Made by a program: the position numbers and the translations under genes
Shown here: one piece after another, positions 1-12,983 of the stretch
How positions within the stretch are numbered: the stretch's first letter is position 1
How the letters are laid out: each line of letters begins with the position of its first letter
The notes under the pieces: generated by a model
What the model was told of the DNA's origin: nothing
The model's database searches: none
What the model saw: the letters and a program-made list of their open reading frames with translations, nothing else
Assembly: GCA_026936325.1 (NCBI GenBank)
Contig: JAPTHN010000001.1
Location: forward strand, 73,588,380 to 73,652,379
Source of the DNA: Platynereis dumerilii
Lineage: Eukaryota; Annelida; Polychaeta; Phyllodocida; Nereididae
Direction: 5' to 3'
DNA: 64,000 nucleotides

Positions 1-904
1 AACGTTTAGTTCTCAAGTTAAAAGAGGGAAAGTCTTTTCAACAGAAGGTCCATCCTACTATCTTCCCAAACAGGCAGATGTGTGAAGTGTCTGTCCATTT
101 GTCATTGTATCTGACCAGTACTATGTCTCCACTGACTCCAGAAGACTTCTTTTAACAGAAGTTATTAGTCAAAACAGTAATTCTCCATTCCAACTAACAC
201 CACAGAACATGCCAACATGAATCATAACACTACATTTTCAGTCAACAAAAAATGTAGGTTTAATGCCCCAGGCATCTTGTGAGCATAGCTGACTCCCTGA
301 GCGAGCAGATATAACTGGTGACTAACTGTGACTTCACTTCAGCCTTTTGGCTCAATAGTCCGGTGGCTTAGGGTCAATTTTCAGCTGAATCGTTACACGA
401 GTGATAAAAGCAACAAACTTTGCATGGATGTACTATGGGTCAGTACTATTCATTTCAGAAGGGTAGCCCAGATGAAATACCTCTATGAAGGCCAGGAGCA
501 CCATAAATGACATCTGACGCCCTCGGCTCAGAATACGCAATCTGCGAAGGGGGGGGGGGTTTATATTCACCACCATTTCTCTCGATCTGTGTATACAGTG
601 ACAAATAAGGTACCAATAGATAGCTGACAATTTTCTCTTTAATATGATATGCATTTTGATACTATTGACAAAACTAAAATGTCTAATTATGACAGAATAT
701 AGGTTACGTCACAAAATTAACAATGATTATTTTACTCCGGATAGTACACCATTGATCTGGTCACAACAATGCTACATTTAGCTGGACATTATTTCACAAG
801 CTTCTAATTATACAAGAAAGCAATGACAAGAAATATTTGAACGTGATATGCAATATACTGTGAGTCACTTTGCACAATTACACTTGCACAAAAGTGTGCA
901 GTCT
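1..904. other. Non-coding stretch, nothing recognised
   Basis: No exon with credible splice sites, RNA gene or clear repeat was seen here apart from a short G-run near 548. The two short open frames overlap each other on opposite strands and have no coding character. Confidence 0.5.
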
Positions 905-2490
905 AGGCCCAGCTGACAAAACTGGTGGTTAACTGAGAGTTATCACGTGAAATTGCCCCTCAGTTATCACGTGGAAAACTGATAGGTTATTGCAAACGTT
1001 AACCACGTGATTTTCTCACCAGTTAACCACGTGACTTTCTTGGGGCAATCTTCACTAGTTAACCACGTGATTTTCTGTTGAATATCTTCACCAGTTAACC
1101 ACGTGATTTTCTGGGGCAATCTTCACCAGTTAACCACATGATTTTCTGGGGGCAATCTTCACCAGCTAACCACGTGATTTTCTGGTGAATATCTTCACCA
1201 GTTAACCACATGATTTTCTGGGGGGGGGCAATCTTCAACAGTTAGAATTATTTGAGAAGAGGCAAAATCTCCCACCGGTTAACTTAGCTCCTCATCAAGC
1301 CAGTCAACTCAGACTGTTTCAAGCATTATCTTGGGCTTTCAATAGCTGTGGGGCTGAAGTGAAAGCCACAAGAACTTGTTGAAAATTTGTCACAACCAGT
1401 GTGATGCAGTGAGGCTCTTTTCAGTCTTCTTAAGGGTTACCAGAATCAAGGATTGTAGTCATACTTGATTCACATTTTGGATGACTAGTCTTTAGTGATA
1501 ATATCCAATATGTGCTCCTTTTTGAGCTAATCAGCATCATTCCACCATATACTGTGTATTAATCCAGATTTAGAAATCATAATCATTTGTTTAATTAGTT
1601 TAAACTCAGTTAAAGTAAACTTAGTGCGGAACTCGGTGCACAGCTGTGTTTCTAGTACGGGTGGCTCCATCTATATTTCTTGGGGGCAATCTTCACCAGT
1701 TAACCACGTGAAGAAAAACACGTGATAACTCTCAGTTATGTCATGAAGATGGTCAAGCGTTAATCTGGTGACATTCATCACATGGTTATCCCGTGAAAAT
1801 GTTGGGGATAAACCCCGAAGTCGACTCTATAAAGTCGACTAGTGAAGTCATAGTTAGGTTCCCAAGCAGCAAGTTAATGTTCAGTCTGGTCAAGTCAGAC
1901 TTGAGTCAGCTAAAGTCAAGCCATAGTTGCATAACTTAGCCAATTTTCATCTCACAGAAATGATTTTGGTACCATTCAAAAGGGCATAGGGGGCACAAGT
2001 ATTCTAACTATTATAGTACTTTTGTAAAGTCTATAAAACATAAAAACTCCCTAAAAATTGACGCATTTGTGTATTACACAATAATCCGTGTCCGAAAATT
2101 GTGAAATTTCCGAAGTTAAAAGTACTGTTGAAAAATATTTAACAGATGGGCCCTGGGATATTGCACAAAGTCAGCTGAAGTTTGTTGAAGTCAAATGAAG
2201 TTAGGGGTCAACAACTTAGCTGACTAGTCAGTTGAAGTTCTTGTAAAGCAAGTCAGAGTTTTAACTCTGACTGACTTCGGGGTCTAGTTGGGGAGTTTTT
2301 TCACGTGAAGAAAAACACGTGATAACTCTCAGTTATGTGGTGAAGATGGTCAAGCGTTTATCTGGTGACATTCATCACGTGGTTATCCCGTGAAAATGTG
2401 GGATTTTTTCTCACGTGAACAAAAACACGTGATAACTCTCAGTTATATCATGTTCACCAGTTTCCCCCTATGTTTGTCACGTGAAGTTCA
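905..2490. repeat. CACGTG-rich repeat region with a 36 bp tandem array
   Basis: Between 1001 and 1235 a unit of about 36 bp (core AACCACGTGATTTTCTGG, then GGCAATCTTCACCAGTT) occurs seven times, at about 1001, 1025, 1061, 1098, 1132, 1168 and 1204. A related longer unit beginning CACGTGAAGAAAAACACGTG occurs at about 1707 and 2300, with a partial third near 2413. I count roughly 15 CACGTG palindromes in 1.5 kb, with CACATG variants in some copies. CACGTG is the classical E-box bound by bHLH-zipper factors; whether these sites are bound is unknown. The mix of direct units and units of opposite sense suggests a rearranged repeat. Confidence 0.8.
1812..2283. mobile_element. Small element with 11 bp terminal inverted repeats
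   Basis: ACCCCGAAGTC at 1812-1822 is matched by its exact reverse complement at 2273-2283. The interior of about 450 bp is rich in AAGTCA/TGACTT words and is flanked on both sides by the CACGTGAAGAAAAACACGTG repeat. It has no coding capacity. It looks like a non-autonomous DNA element or the spacer of a larger palindromic repeat; the superfamily is not clear. Confidence 0.45.
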
Positions 2491-2944
2491 CGTGCATTGT
2501 CATCTGGGGGTTGGCTTTGCCGCAACAACAGTGGGAACAGTTGCCTTTGCATGAACGTTTGATCAATTGCTGACAGAATGATGAGAGTTTTGGAATGCTG
2601 AGACACACTGGAACCCAGTGGTCAACTTCTTTTTTCCATGAAAATCTGTCTGGAGACGGAATTTCCATCCGCGGACAATCACTTTTAAAAATGACCATAC
2701 ACCAGCTTGGTATATTGCTCGTTGGCTGTGCTGGAGCAGTGCATGCTGTGCAGAAAAAGAAGTGTCAACATTTGTGATACTAAATAACAGATAAATTCAT
2801 ATCATGCTGATTAAGGTTCAGGACAACAATGTTACCTGAGTTGGGGGCAATGTCTCCATTCTGTTGTTTTTGTGACAGAAAAGGCTCTTTCTGGTGTCAT
2901 TAATCGATGTGCATGGACTGGTTTTGTCGTAAGTTACGCCGATG

Positions 2945-5470
2945 AATCTCTCAATTAGCTGAAGCTGTGAGACTCAATGCTAAGGGTTTGAGAGGAATTT
3001 GCTGCGATGTCTGAAAACTCTGGGGTGATCTCACAGAATGCATTCCATACTTTCCAAGCTGTCTTCTTTCCTTTCGCCCGGAAAGTGCTGGTTGTGTTGC
3101 AACCAGTAATGGCATGGAACACAGGAAGCCCCCTTGACTTTTCATCTCCAAGCCATGCATAAAAGCTATTGATGTGGTAGTACTTGAAGTTTTTCCCAAA
3201 AGCCACCCATTATTATTTGTATGTCTGGCATTGGAGTAAGAACTTGTGGTGTTTGCCAAGGAGAACCACAATCACATCGGTGTCAACGGTGCGAATGAAG
3301 ATGGTTCTTGCTCCATTGTGCAGCGCATGAAGGACATGCACAACAATTCTTGTATCTGCCTCTTCATGGTTGCAATTTGAAATGGGAATATCTGTTCCTA
3401 CGACATTTACAGCTTCATCAGAAATCATTGAAGGCACATGTCTACTGACTTCAATCACATGGGACAACAACCAAGAAGTTTCGTCCCCAACCATATACAT
3501 CTACATTTATAATCTATTGACATTTTTTTATTTTTACCAGACAATGGCCCTTACCTGATGTAATGTACACTGAACTGCCTTGTGGAAATCTGTGATTCGT
3601 CACCTTTGCAGTGAGGAAAATAATAACTCTTGTTTGTTTTTAGAATCTCTGAGGCAATCCATCCAGTTACCTGGCAATTTAGTCTGACCTGAAACTTTTC
3701 TTCTAATGCCTTTTCCCCATATCTCTCTTGTCGTTTCTTTCAAGCTTTGTGGAACATAGGAATCCCAAACCAAATCCAACCTCTTTGCATTATTTACTTG
3801 TCTTTCCATGTATTGCAAGAAAACTGAATCTGTATATTCATCAAATGCAGCAACACCCGCTGTTGGGAGGCAATGTACAATCACAGCACTGTCTAGAGCT
3901 TTGCAGTCAAAAGCGGAGGGTAGATCTTACAGATTAGGTTGCTGCAAACATTTGAGAGGGTCACTTTTAGATGCAGACAAAAGTATCTTCCCGAAGTCTG
4001 AAAGGGACGGTGGATATTACTGAATCTCATGTCCAAAGAACTCTTGAAGGTCACTCTCCTTGTTCTGTAAGGAATCATACAGCCTGTCCAAATGGAGACA
4101 CATTATTTTGAAGTACTTTGATCATTTCGAAACAATGGCAGGCCATTCTTCTTGATTGATGCATGTATAGGTTGGCTCAACAACATTCAAGATGTAATCT
4201 TCATATATCTGCTTTGCGATAGCTTCCAGAGACTGCACTGTATGAACAAGTGAGTCACTGGTGCATTTGCAAGAATCAATTGTCACCAGATCTGGAAAAT
4301 CATCCAAGAAGTGGTTGCCCATACTCATGATGGTGTCGGTCATGCTACTGACTTGTTTGTGAAAATTTCTATGAGTTGAAAGCCCTTGTTCATGGTGCTG
4401 ACAGTTTCGTGGTAGGTCTGAAACCTCATCATGCAGATATTCTTCCTCAAATTCAGTCAGTATTCTGGAAATCTGTGATTCGTCATCTTTGCAGTGAAGA
4501 AAGTAAATAACTCATGTTTGTTTTTAGAATCTCTGAGGAAATCCATCCAGTTCTCTGGCAATTTGGTCTGAACGGAAACTTTTCTTCTAATGCCTTTTCC
4601 CTGTATCTCTCTTGTCGTTTCTTGCACTGAGAAATGAGTCAGCCTTCCTGAATCCACAATTGCCGTAATCCAACCAGACCTATCCAACAAGTCTCCTAAA
4701 GTCGTCCAAAGTGTTATCTCTGTATGAAGACCAACTGACATCACTGTTTGAACTTGTTCTCCACGTGTATCCGGCCAGTTCCACTGAACACACCTTGCCA
4801 ATGCAAAGAGTGGTTGATCAAATCAAGGACAGTCAATCGTCCATGATCAAATGTGGTGACATGAATTTGTCCTGTGTTGAGAAATTTGGTAGCTTCTTTT
4901 TGAACATGCATGCCATGCTTAACCATGGCTGAAGTTGAAGCCTTTTCATAGAATAAGGGAAGAAGGGAACTCAGTATTTTTGGATCATCTGTAGAAGCAG
5001 TCTCGGAAGCACGGTAAGCAGCCAACTTGCCAAGCAAGGACGTTGTCAGAACATAGTCCTTCTTTCACAATGATAGTGAATGCTTTACCAAGGAACTTTC
5101 CTTGTTAAAGCCTATGTTAAGTTCACTACTATCTGTTGATATCATACTACATGGAGGCACTTCGACAGAAGATGGTTTAAGTGCAACTGCTGGCACTAAG
5201 GAGTAGCTGCTAGGCAAAGTATGATCATTGCTTGAAGAAAGTGATAGTTTGACTGGTGGTCAGTGCTCCCCTTCATATGATCCAGAGGAAACTGGAAAAG
5301 GTATGCCAGTGCCATGGAAAGAAGACGTTGCAGTAGCAGAGCTGGGATTGTCATCAAGGTTATCTAATGCTCCAATCGTGAAGAGGCCTTTTCGCAGTGT
5401 CGCAGGGGCAACAATGCCCTCTTCATTAAACCGCTTACACACTGATGTGGCTAGTCTTTCTTCCAATAAT
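2945..5470 (-). pseudogene. Broken transposon-associated gene (HEEADTR / DTDV / TGCNTTS family)
   Basis: Minus-strand frames carry hallmarks of a multicopy gene family that I recall from coral, sea urchin and fish genomes. Its usual order is a block with KHGM...FDQ, a GLHxE...TLGDLLxxSGW block, an RxDxVWD...GKGxRRKV...PGNW block, then HEEADTR...DTDV and a FHAITGCNTTS block. All these can be seen in that order from high to low coordinate. HEEADTR plus DTDV resembles acidic nuclease-type motifs, but the biochemical role is not established. The copy is clearly broken, with several breaks. The GKGIRRKV...NWMD block appears twice (about 4480-4640 and 3600-3740), so two partial copies may lie head to tail. 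No terminal repeats were identified. Confidence 0.65.
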
Positions 5471-5628
5471 TACGATTTAAAAACTCACATGTCTCATCTG
5501 TAATCAAGCACATCGATGCATTTTATAAACGTTTGATAACACCATAGTTAGAGAATTTATAAAATGCACCGATGTGCTCGATTACTGCTGGCGCTGAGAC
5601 AGGTGAGTTTTTAAATTGTAATTATTGC
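5464..5628. mobile_element. Hairpin MITE-like palindrome
   Basis: A left arm at 5464-5529 and a right arm at 5556-5628 are reverse complements over about 65 bp with few mismatches (for example CACATCGATGCATTTTATAA against TTATAAAATGCACCGATGTG). The loop is about 26 bp. Both arms end in an AATAATTAC-like word. It has no coding capacity; a foldback or MITE copy is the simplest reading. Confidence 0.7.
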
Positions 5629-5639
5629 CATTTGATAAG

Positions 5640-8400
5640 AAACAAAATCTGACTATCACCTAAGATAAGTTTATGAAGGATTTTGATCATGCCTTAAATG
5701 TAAATTCAAAATATAAATTCCAAATAATGACTTTGGATCCTCAAGAGTACATTTTACCGGAACATCGGCAGCGTCCGATACACGATTTATGATATTCGCT
5801 CCAGAATCCATAAAAATAATATTTCAAGAGGGCTACCCTTCTAGATTTGTATTAATAGGTCTAAAGAAGCAGCATACCAAATTTGGTGCTTTTATCACAC
5901 TTGTAACGATCTTTCCCCTAAGCCACTGGACTACAAGAATCTCCAAACGTATCCACACAGGCATTTCTTGATGCCTCAGGTCCTAATATTCCTAACGTGA
6001 TCTCATGACTGGAATCAGTCACCGGATTCCCAAAATCACTGCATAATTTTGGTTATAACAACTCTGTTAATACTGTTACAACTTGCAGGTACCATTAATT
6101 TCCAACCAATTTGACTCATCAAAAGTTTGTGAGCAACATTTAGCATGGGAAGTCTAAGGGAGAAAGATCTGAATACTGAAAAATACTATGTTCAGACCTT
6201 GGGCATTGCGGCCAATATTATTGTTTGAGATGGTGAAAAACTATCTCTATTTGCATGAGAAAGGCAGATCAATCTTCTTTGAAGTACCAGGAATGAAATT
6301 ACCTTTTACACTTCCAGATTTGCTTATTTTTTTCAGTGATTTTCCTTCCGAAACATTCCAAATTTCAACTTCTGAGATGATTTCACATGACATTGCGTTT
6401 CTTATGGCACATCAAAAAGGTCTACATAAATTTGTCACAAGTGGAAGGTAATAGATTTATCCGGGTTGTCTATTCACTGTTATTCACTTTACATGTACCA
6501 GTAGCTACTACCACTCTGTATTTTCATTCCATGGACCTGACACCTCACCTAGGTTTCCCCATGACTAACTTGCAGTATCCTTGTATGAATAACTTTGCAC
6601 AACTCACTTTTATCCAATTTTCTACAGTCAGATGCACTTTGAACTCAGCATTAAAGTCAAACACAACAACCCTCATATATTATATATATAAAGCAAAGTC
6701 TTGCAAAGGTACAAAAGCTTATAAAGATCTGTTTGGGGGCAGTGTTTCTCAGCATACTGTATGTTTGCGTCAAGCTAAGTTGCCCAAGCACATTGGATCC
6801 ACCACAAATTCCATACACCCTCATAATGTATATTCAAGGCACAGATAGAAGATTTATGACACACAACAGTTGGGTTTACATTATTTGACATGCTTTGCTG
6901 AACAATTCCAGTAATATATCGCAATCTTACTTGCAGGTAAACATGCCATGGTTCTTGTAGCTTGCAAAATATCATTTGTGACAGTGTTGGGTAATAAAGA
7001 AAAGCAATTATTAGTTGGCTTGTACATAATGTACTAAGTACAGTACTTTTCAAATACTTTTGCCTGAAGTTCTAAACTTTCCATCTAATTTGGTATCCCA
7101 CATTCTCAAATATTACCCCTATTCAAATTCAAAGAAATTCTGAAAAATAAGCATGGGAAAATTCTCCAAAAAAAACTCTCAAATGAAAACTAGTCATACA
7201 AAATGAAAAATGTTTGCAAATATTGACTTATAACATTAAAGTCAAACATAAAAAGTAGGCTATGATACCAAATTCGCCAAACCCAAGGAATTCAATAAGA
7301 AGTCTATTGATCATCTACCCATATCATTCATAGTTTCAATGGAGACATTAATCATTGGCCAGTACATTTATGGTAGTATGTGTAACAGACACCTACAAAC
7401 CAGTACATATAGAATACATATATCATTCAAATGTGCAACAAAGGTGTCAACATAGCAATTATCTGACAGGATTCCTCACAATTTTCTATTTTATTGATCT
7501 GTGCAAAGCTTCCGATCCAGTAGGTAATGCTGGTGCCAACATAGTCCAGTACCTGCCAAGGATCTCAGCAGGCAATCGCTAAACCAGATTAGTGTCACAC
7601 TGGGTGTCAACAGTCATATTCAGGAGGGTCAAACAATTGCAAATTAATGTCAAAACCAATGTCATAATTATAACATTGCATAGAGGATCTTACTAATTTC
7701 AATCTACCTGACATTTCAAGCATTCGTATAGTTGCTAATCCCATAATAACTATTTTCTAATAACATTATTTCATTATCATTTTTTTAATCTGACACATCT
7801 GTGCCACTTATAACTTCCTAAGTAACTTGTAGATTTTACTGTCACCCCATGTATAAAATTAAATGTATTTTTTTTAAGTTTGTGCACAACAACACAGACG
7901 TTTTGATTGTAAATATTCTGGACTACAAATTTCATTTTCAAAGCAAACTTCAGAGCACTATGGTCCTTCAAAAACAAATATGTGATACACAAAAAAAAAC
8001 AGAGGTATCTTCAGGCAACAAAAGTTTAAGAAAAGAAACGTTCACTAAGAGAAAGAGAGTAGTGTAGCCAGTAACATATTAACCCTAGTGAAGCTTTTGA
8101 TCTTGTGAACATTGCATTAAAATCACCCATTAGCAAAACACAACACTTCTCGTGGGCAGGTCTACACTGACAAAAAGTGCTCAGATTTCATGTTATGCAT
8201 TCACATGAATACATGAATGGTACATGTAACCCACATGGATAGCATGTCCAATACTCTTACTACACAACCTTATATACTTCCTAATTATCCTGAAATATGA
8301 GATTGCTACAATATCAAGCTTGTTATGCATTTGATATGGGCATATTTCCATGATTACTGTATATGCAGCTGCATTTCTTATAGCTATTTATTCAAATTTC
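5640..8400. other. AT-rich intergenic or intronic DNA
   Basis: No exon, RNA gene or strong repeat could be supported. Open frames at 6188-6451 and 6387-6848 overlap each other and lack coding character. If the gene at 10834-11883 continues toward lower coordinates, this could be intron. Confidence 0.45.
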
Positions 8401-8405
8401 AAATA

Positions 8406-8583
8406 CAGTGGTCCCTGCGTTATAAGACCCCCTGTTGTAAGACCGCCTTGCCTTATGTGACCGCCATCCTCCCGCACTAAGTAGTATTTTTAGTGCATTT
8501 TGCACCCCGACGAGAGACCGCACCCCCACGAGAGACCGCTTCATGACTGCAGAAGGGGCAGTCTTATAACGCAGGGACCACTG
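8406..8583. mobile_element. pogo/mariner-type MITE with TA target duplication
   Basis: The 178 bp element begins CAGTGGTCCCTGCGTTATAA and ends with the reverse complement, giving TIRs of about 23 bp. TA flanks both ends (8404-8405, 8584-8585). CAGTGGTCC-like termini with a TA duplication are typical of non-autonomous pogo/Tigger elements in the Tc1/mariner superfamily. The inside is GC-rich with repeated GAGAGACCGC words and codes for nothing. Confidence 0.85.
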
Positions 8584-8589
8584 TATATT

Positions 8590-10800
8590 AATAGAGCAAC
8601 AATCAGACAAGCCAGACCTATTCTTTATCTTTCACAAATGTATCTATATTGAAGTTTTATCTGTGAATATCAGCTGAATATTCTTAAGTGTACAAGGCTG
8701 AGATCTATACCACCTAAAATTTATCAGTTTATCAAAACATGTTCGTTTATATAATATCTCTCACTATCTTGCATGCATACATGTTGTTGTGATATGAGCA
8801 GAGAGCTCTCTCCAAATTTTACAGTGTCTTTTTTTTAATATGATAAAAAGAAAGAAAAATAGACATGAATTCCTTCACATTCAGCATATCATGTTTGTTT
8901 GCACAATATACTCTTGCAAGACATTGCCAATCCAGCTTCAACATGCAAATACAAGAACAATGGGGTATTGTGGGGAGCTATTGTTGTAAGACCCCATTCA
9001 AGAACTTCAAATCCTAATCCCCCAAAGTACCCTAATATACACTGCGCTGTAGGCCTATATACTATACTTCAAAAGTGGATTTGTAACATGAAGCCAAGAC
9101 TTAGGAGTCAGCTTGAGTTATAGCCTGGCCAGGTGAAATTTTAAGGGGCCTCCTGCTAGTACATTGTAGTGATTGTAGTACATTGTACTGTGAAAAGTAG
9201 GGAACAAATGTATGTTGCTCTGTGCAGACCTAATATGAGGAATGATGTCCTTATGTTGAGAGAATAACCCACTATTGGCTTTCTTAGATTTCTGTTTTCA
9301 AGGGCTTCAGGATCCCATGAAACTAAAAAAAACCTGAATTTTTGCCCAAGGAACAATGCAACAAAATAAAATTCTTCAAGCAACTTTTTCAGCAATTTAC
9401 ACACATTCCACTACTTTGTCTATTAATCAGCATTAAGCAGGAAGAAATATTTCACACTGTCTTGTAACCAGTAACCAAAGGTATAAATAGACTGACTTAA
9501 AGTAAATAGGAGAGATCTTCTGATAAGAAACCAGATTCCTTGGAGATTTTAGTGAAGGCAAGTTATGCAAGCTTATTGCACACAACTATCCCCTAAAATT
9601 TACTTTTAAAAGCAAATCTGACCAAATTGAATACTAAATCTTGATAAGATTTACAGAAGATACAACCCTAATTTTAGGATGTTGCATAATTGGTATACAA
9701 TGACAATTTTATAAGAAGTATACATCTCAGACAAATCATAAATCTTCCCCTGAAGTTCCACAATAGCAGAATTTATGAAATCCTTAACTTTGGACTATCT
9801 CAGATCTAAAATTGGATAATTTCCGTATGAATTACACAACTTTTCCTATTTTGCATTTGTTGCATATTCTGCAGTTCCTGACTATTGTCCTGGCTTGTAA
9901 TTCTATCATTTTCTCAATGTTAGATTCACAATGGCTATCCTCTTGAATTAATGGAATAGAAAATTTAGGGTAATGGCTAACCCATTGTTAAGTATCCAAA
10001 TTAGGTCTAGATTTCACACAGCCATGTACAATGCAATACAATAGGCCTCCTAAGTACCCCCCCCCCCTTCACCACAAAAAAGGGGCACTAGACCATGGAG
10101 TTAAGATGAGACATTTCCACATTAAGGTTCTGCTCCACTGGTCCCTCTCAGATTATGCAATATAAAATGCAACTTAGAAAAGCCAATAATGGTTTTTATG
10201 AGACAAAAAGTGACAAATGGAAATAACAACTGAATCAAATCAGACTTTTACATGCATGATCGACTTTATAGCACCCTCAGTGCACTTTTTACGCCTTTTA
10301 AATGACTCTAAAGAAAAAAGGGTGTCAGTTAAGTTCATCCATTAAAAAAGTCAAAAATGCCTTAAAAGATCATATCTGGGCTTTTACAATGCTCATGGCT
10401 TTTGATGTCAATCAAATCTGTGCCAACCATTTCGAAAGGAAAGCCAAGTGACAAAGATAAGATTTTTATGGGAGTCCGTGACACCGCCACCTAAAATCAA
10501 GTTGGTCCTTATTTTTTCAACACGTCAACCATTATTCAAACTTTAAGAAAACTCGACGGGATGAAGCTCGAAGGCGAAGCTTGAGGTCTGACCAGTGACC
10601 AAGGTGCATATTTTTCAAGCTTTCTACTCAGTAATCTACAGGAACAAGCATAATTCAAAGTTCCCTTTCAAATTTCCCGCCATATTAATAATGGATTATA
10701 AAGTGCCTAATTGGCATTGTTGACAAAATCAAAGGTTGTCTCTGACCTTACATCTCACACTATCAGGTACATTTCACTGAAAGGAAGACAAAATGGACAA
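8590..10800. other. Non-coding DNA, probably intron of the minus-strand gene
   Basis: No credible exon was found. It lies directly downstream of the donor at 10833-10832 on the minus strand and is presumably intronic. A C-run lies near 10060. Confidence 0.4.
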
Positions 10801-10833
10801 TTATTTTCTCATTTTAGTGAAAGGGATGCTTAC

Positions 10834-11883
10834 CTCTGGCTTCCATTGGCTGGAGGTGGACTTGCCCCCAGGGCTGCTGCTGTTGCTACTGCTGCTGCCC
10901 CCTATCTTTGATCTTCTCCATCTTTTGGGCAATATCCTGTGCGCTGGCGAGGGAGATTTCGCTTTTTGCATAGCTGTAGAAAAATAAGCAATTTGTGAGG
11001 TTCCATAGTAAGTCAAAAAGCCATAGTCATCATTGTCACCGTCTGAATTATTGTCATCAACAGTTATTAAGTCTAACGAATTGCTGCGTCTCCGCTGCGC
11101 AGAATTCAAGTTGCTGTTCGAACTTCCGTTTAAGCTCTTTTTGAGGTCACTGGTAGAGAAGACCTCTCTCTTAATAGGCACAGCCTTTTTGTCCTTACTC
11201 TCATTGATGGTAGATAGGTTGAATTTGATGCATTTCATTTTGGATGGTAGTATGGGGAAGTTTTCATAAGTCGGTGAATTTATCTTTGAGTAATCGATGC
11301 CATTCGCGTGGTTCCGGCCATTCTGTCGTAAGATGGATTTCAACTGAGCGGCCTGAATGCCCGCATTGGAATCCTGGATTCTGTGCAACTTTTCAGGAGT
11401 TCTGTTGGGAGCCAGGTATTCACAAGATCCATAGTAAGAAGCCCTGTTGTTCACATTGGAAGGTCCATGGTTATAGTATGCTGCTAGACTTCTGTGGAAG
11501 TTCAAGATCTTGGTGACACTGGAGTCATAACTGTTGGATAAGTGCAACTTGTCATGTTTCACAGGTGTCAGATTAGGTGAACTTGATACAGGCTGGTGAT
11601 CATTGCTTGAGGTGCTGCCAGTACCATCCCAACTCTGCTCACTACCTGTGCTGTAACTCCTCATCTGCTTGGGGTGGTATCCATTGATGGAGTTCTCCTT
11701 GTTGGGGGTTGAGTTGGGGGTCAGCAGAAATGCCTGGTCCTCCTCCAGCTCACTTGATGTGGACACAGTCTCAGTGACCTCTGCAGTTCCTATTCCACTG
11801 CTGCTGGAATCACTGTCCTTCTCCCAACCCCCAGGTCTGTCCGCCGTCATTGTCAACATTGGACCTGTTTCGTCCCAAACCAT
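10834..11883 (-). CDS. First coding exon of a Ser/Asn-rich, possibly PNRC-like protein
   Basis: This open exon of 350 codons starts at the first in-frame ATG (11883), beginning MVWDETGP. It ends at a consensus donor, GAG followed by GTAAGC, in phase 0. The protein looks largely disordered, with Ser/Thr/Asn-rich runs and an SSSSG cluster near residue 26. Basic patches and an SPSP segment lie towards the end. Around residues 295-322, YYGTSQIAYFST is followed by KSPSPAHRILPKRW. That loosely recalls the proline-rich nuclear receptor coactivator motif (Y..A.F...PSPS.LPKP..W), which in that family recruits decapping factors or nuclear receptors. The match is weak, lacking the YAG core, so the family call is a guess. 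The frame continues into the intron to a stop at 10801, so intron retention would add ten residues. Later exons were not found. Confidence 0.75.
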
Positions 11884-12239
11884 CCAAATTTTGATGTCTG
11901 ACACTTTCCACTATAAAATATTCTCCAATTGCTGGAATTTCTTCACATTTTCATGCCACAGTGATCACATGTGTTTGGCGTCTTCTTCTGTAAGATCCAG
12001 TAAACTCCAAAACATGCCAAGCCCAGTTCTCAGCTACAGGTGTACACTCCTTGGATTACAGGTGATTTGCCAGCAGAATCAGTAAACAACACAGTGAACA
12101 CCTTTAACTGATGTAAAATCCCATAAAATCCAATAACAATCCAGCTCAATAGAACATAAACAGCCAAACACTCTAAAATTCGCTAAAAATCCTTCTAAGT
12201 TCCATACAGGGCCTCCCCCTCTGTCATTCCACAACTGAG

Positions 12240-12900
12240 TGAAGTGTGTTCAGTGATTCGAATCTTTGACGCTCTGTTTAGGCCAGGGGGCGGAGCTTAA
12301 AACTTCCAAGGCCTCTGATTGGCTAGCTTTGTTTATGGCCATATTTAGAGTCAACTGCGCCCACAGCCCATTTAACTTTAATCAAGTCCACTATGGCCTT
12401 TTCATGACTGAAAATGGTCTGTATTCTTTAAATTTATCACGCTCTGAACTTCAAAGTCGTGTTCTGTTCTCCAAGAGGGAGTGTACAAACACAATTTAAT
12501 CATTTTAATGCTACTCAGTCTCTAAAATATATTTTCTTCAATGGGTGACTTTGCAAATCAAGAAGTCTCAACAACTAATATATTGGGATTGGCAAATAGC
12601 TTAACTTTAAAACAGACTTCTGGGCTTTTAAAAGTATACCTTTAAATGAAACTGGTCAGTCTTTGATCCCAAATTCCAATTGATCATCAAGGTAAAGTCT
12701 TTGTAGCATTAATTTATAATAATGAAGGACATATATATATCTTTGGATAATTTGAAGAAGCTTCATCAAAATTAGTTTAGCATCTGCTTGGCAGTCATTG
12801 GAACGAAAAATGAGATTGGCGCGCCAGATAGCTTTGATTAGCAATCATTTAGACTTACGTAATGGTAATGAGTTCGTCTGCTGGGCATTCGAAAGTGGCA
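12240..12900. promoter_or_regulatory. Probable divergent promoter
   Basis: Between the minus-strand exon starting at 11883 and the plus-strand exon starting at 12903 lie a GC box (GGGGGCGGAGC, 12286-12296) and an inverted CCAAT box (TGATTGGCT, about 12316-12324). A GGCGCGCC site and scattered CpGs lie near 12817. CCAAT plus GC boxes are typical of TATA-less promoters. The arrangement suggests one head-to-head control region for the two genes; transcription start sites cannot be read from the sequence. Confidence 0.5.
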
Positions 12901-12902
12901 GG

Positions 12903-12983
12903 ATGGCGGCAAATGAAGAGCAAACAAAAGGAAGACACCAAAATAAGACAAAGAAAACGCAAAACAGACAATGTAACATGGAT
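12903..12983 (+). CDS. Putative first coding exon, plus-strand gene
   Basis: ATG at 12903 sits in a strong Kozak-type context (GGCAGGATGGCGGC) and opens 27 codons, MAANEEQTKGRHQNKTKKTQ and on, ending in a consensus donor (GAT then GTAAGT) in phase 0. The peptide is short, basic and hydrophilic, as in many N-terminal tails. No homology is recognised. The GATGGCGGC word around the start also resembles a YY1 site, common at start codons of housekeeping genes. The candidate second exon at 14416-14496 matches in phase, and another candidate begins at 14011. Confidence 0.5.

Noticed and set aside
10711-12085. Plus-strand ORFs opposite the Ser-rich exon
   Set aside because: They are antisense shadows of the 350-codon minus-strand exon.
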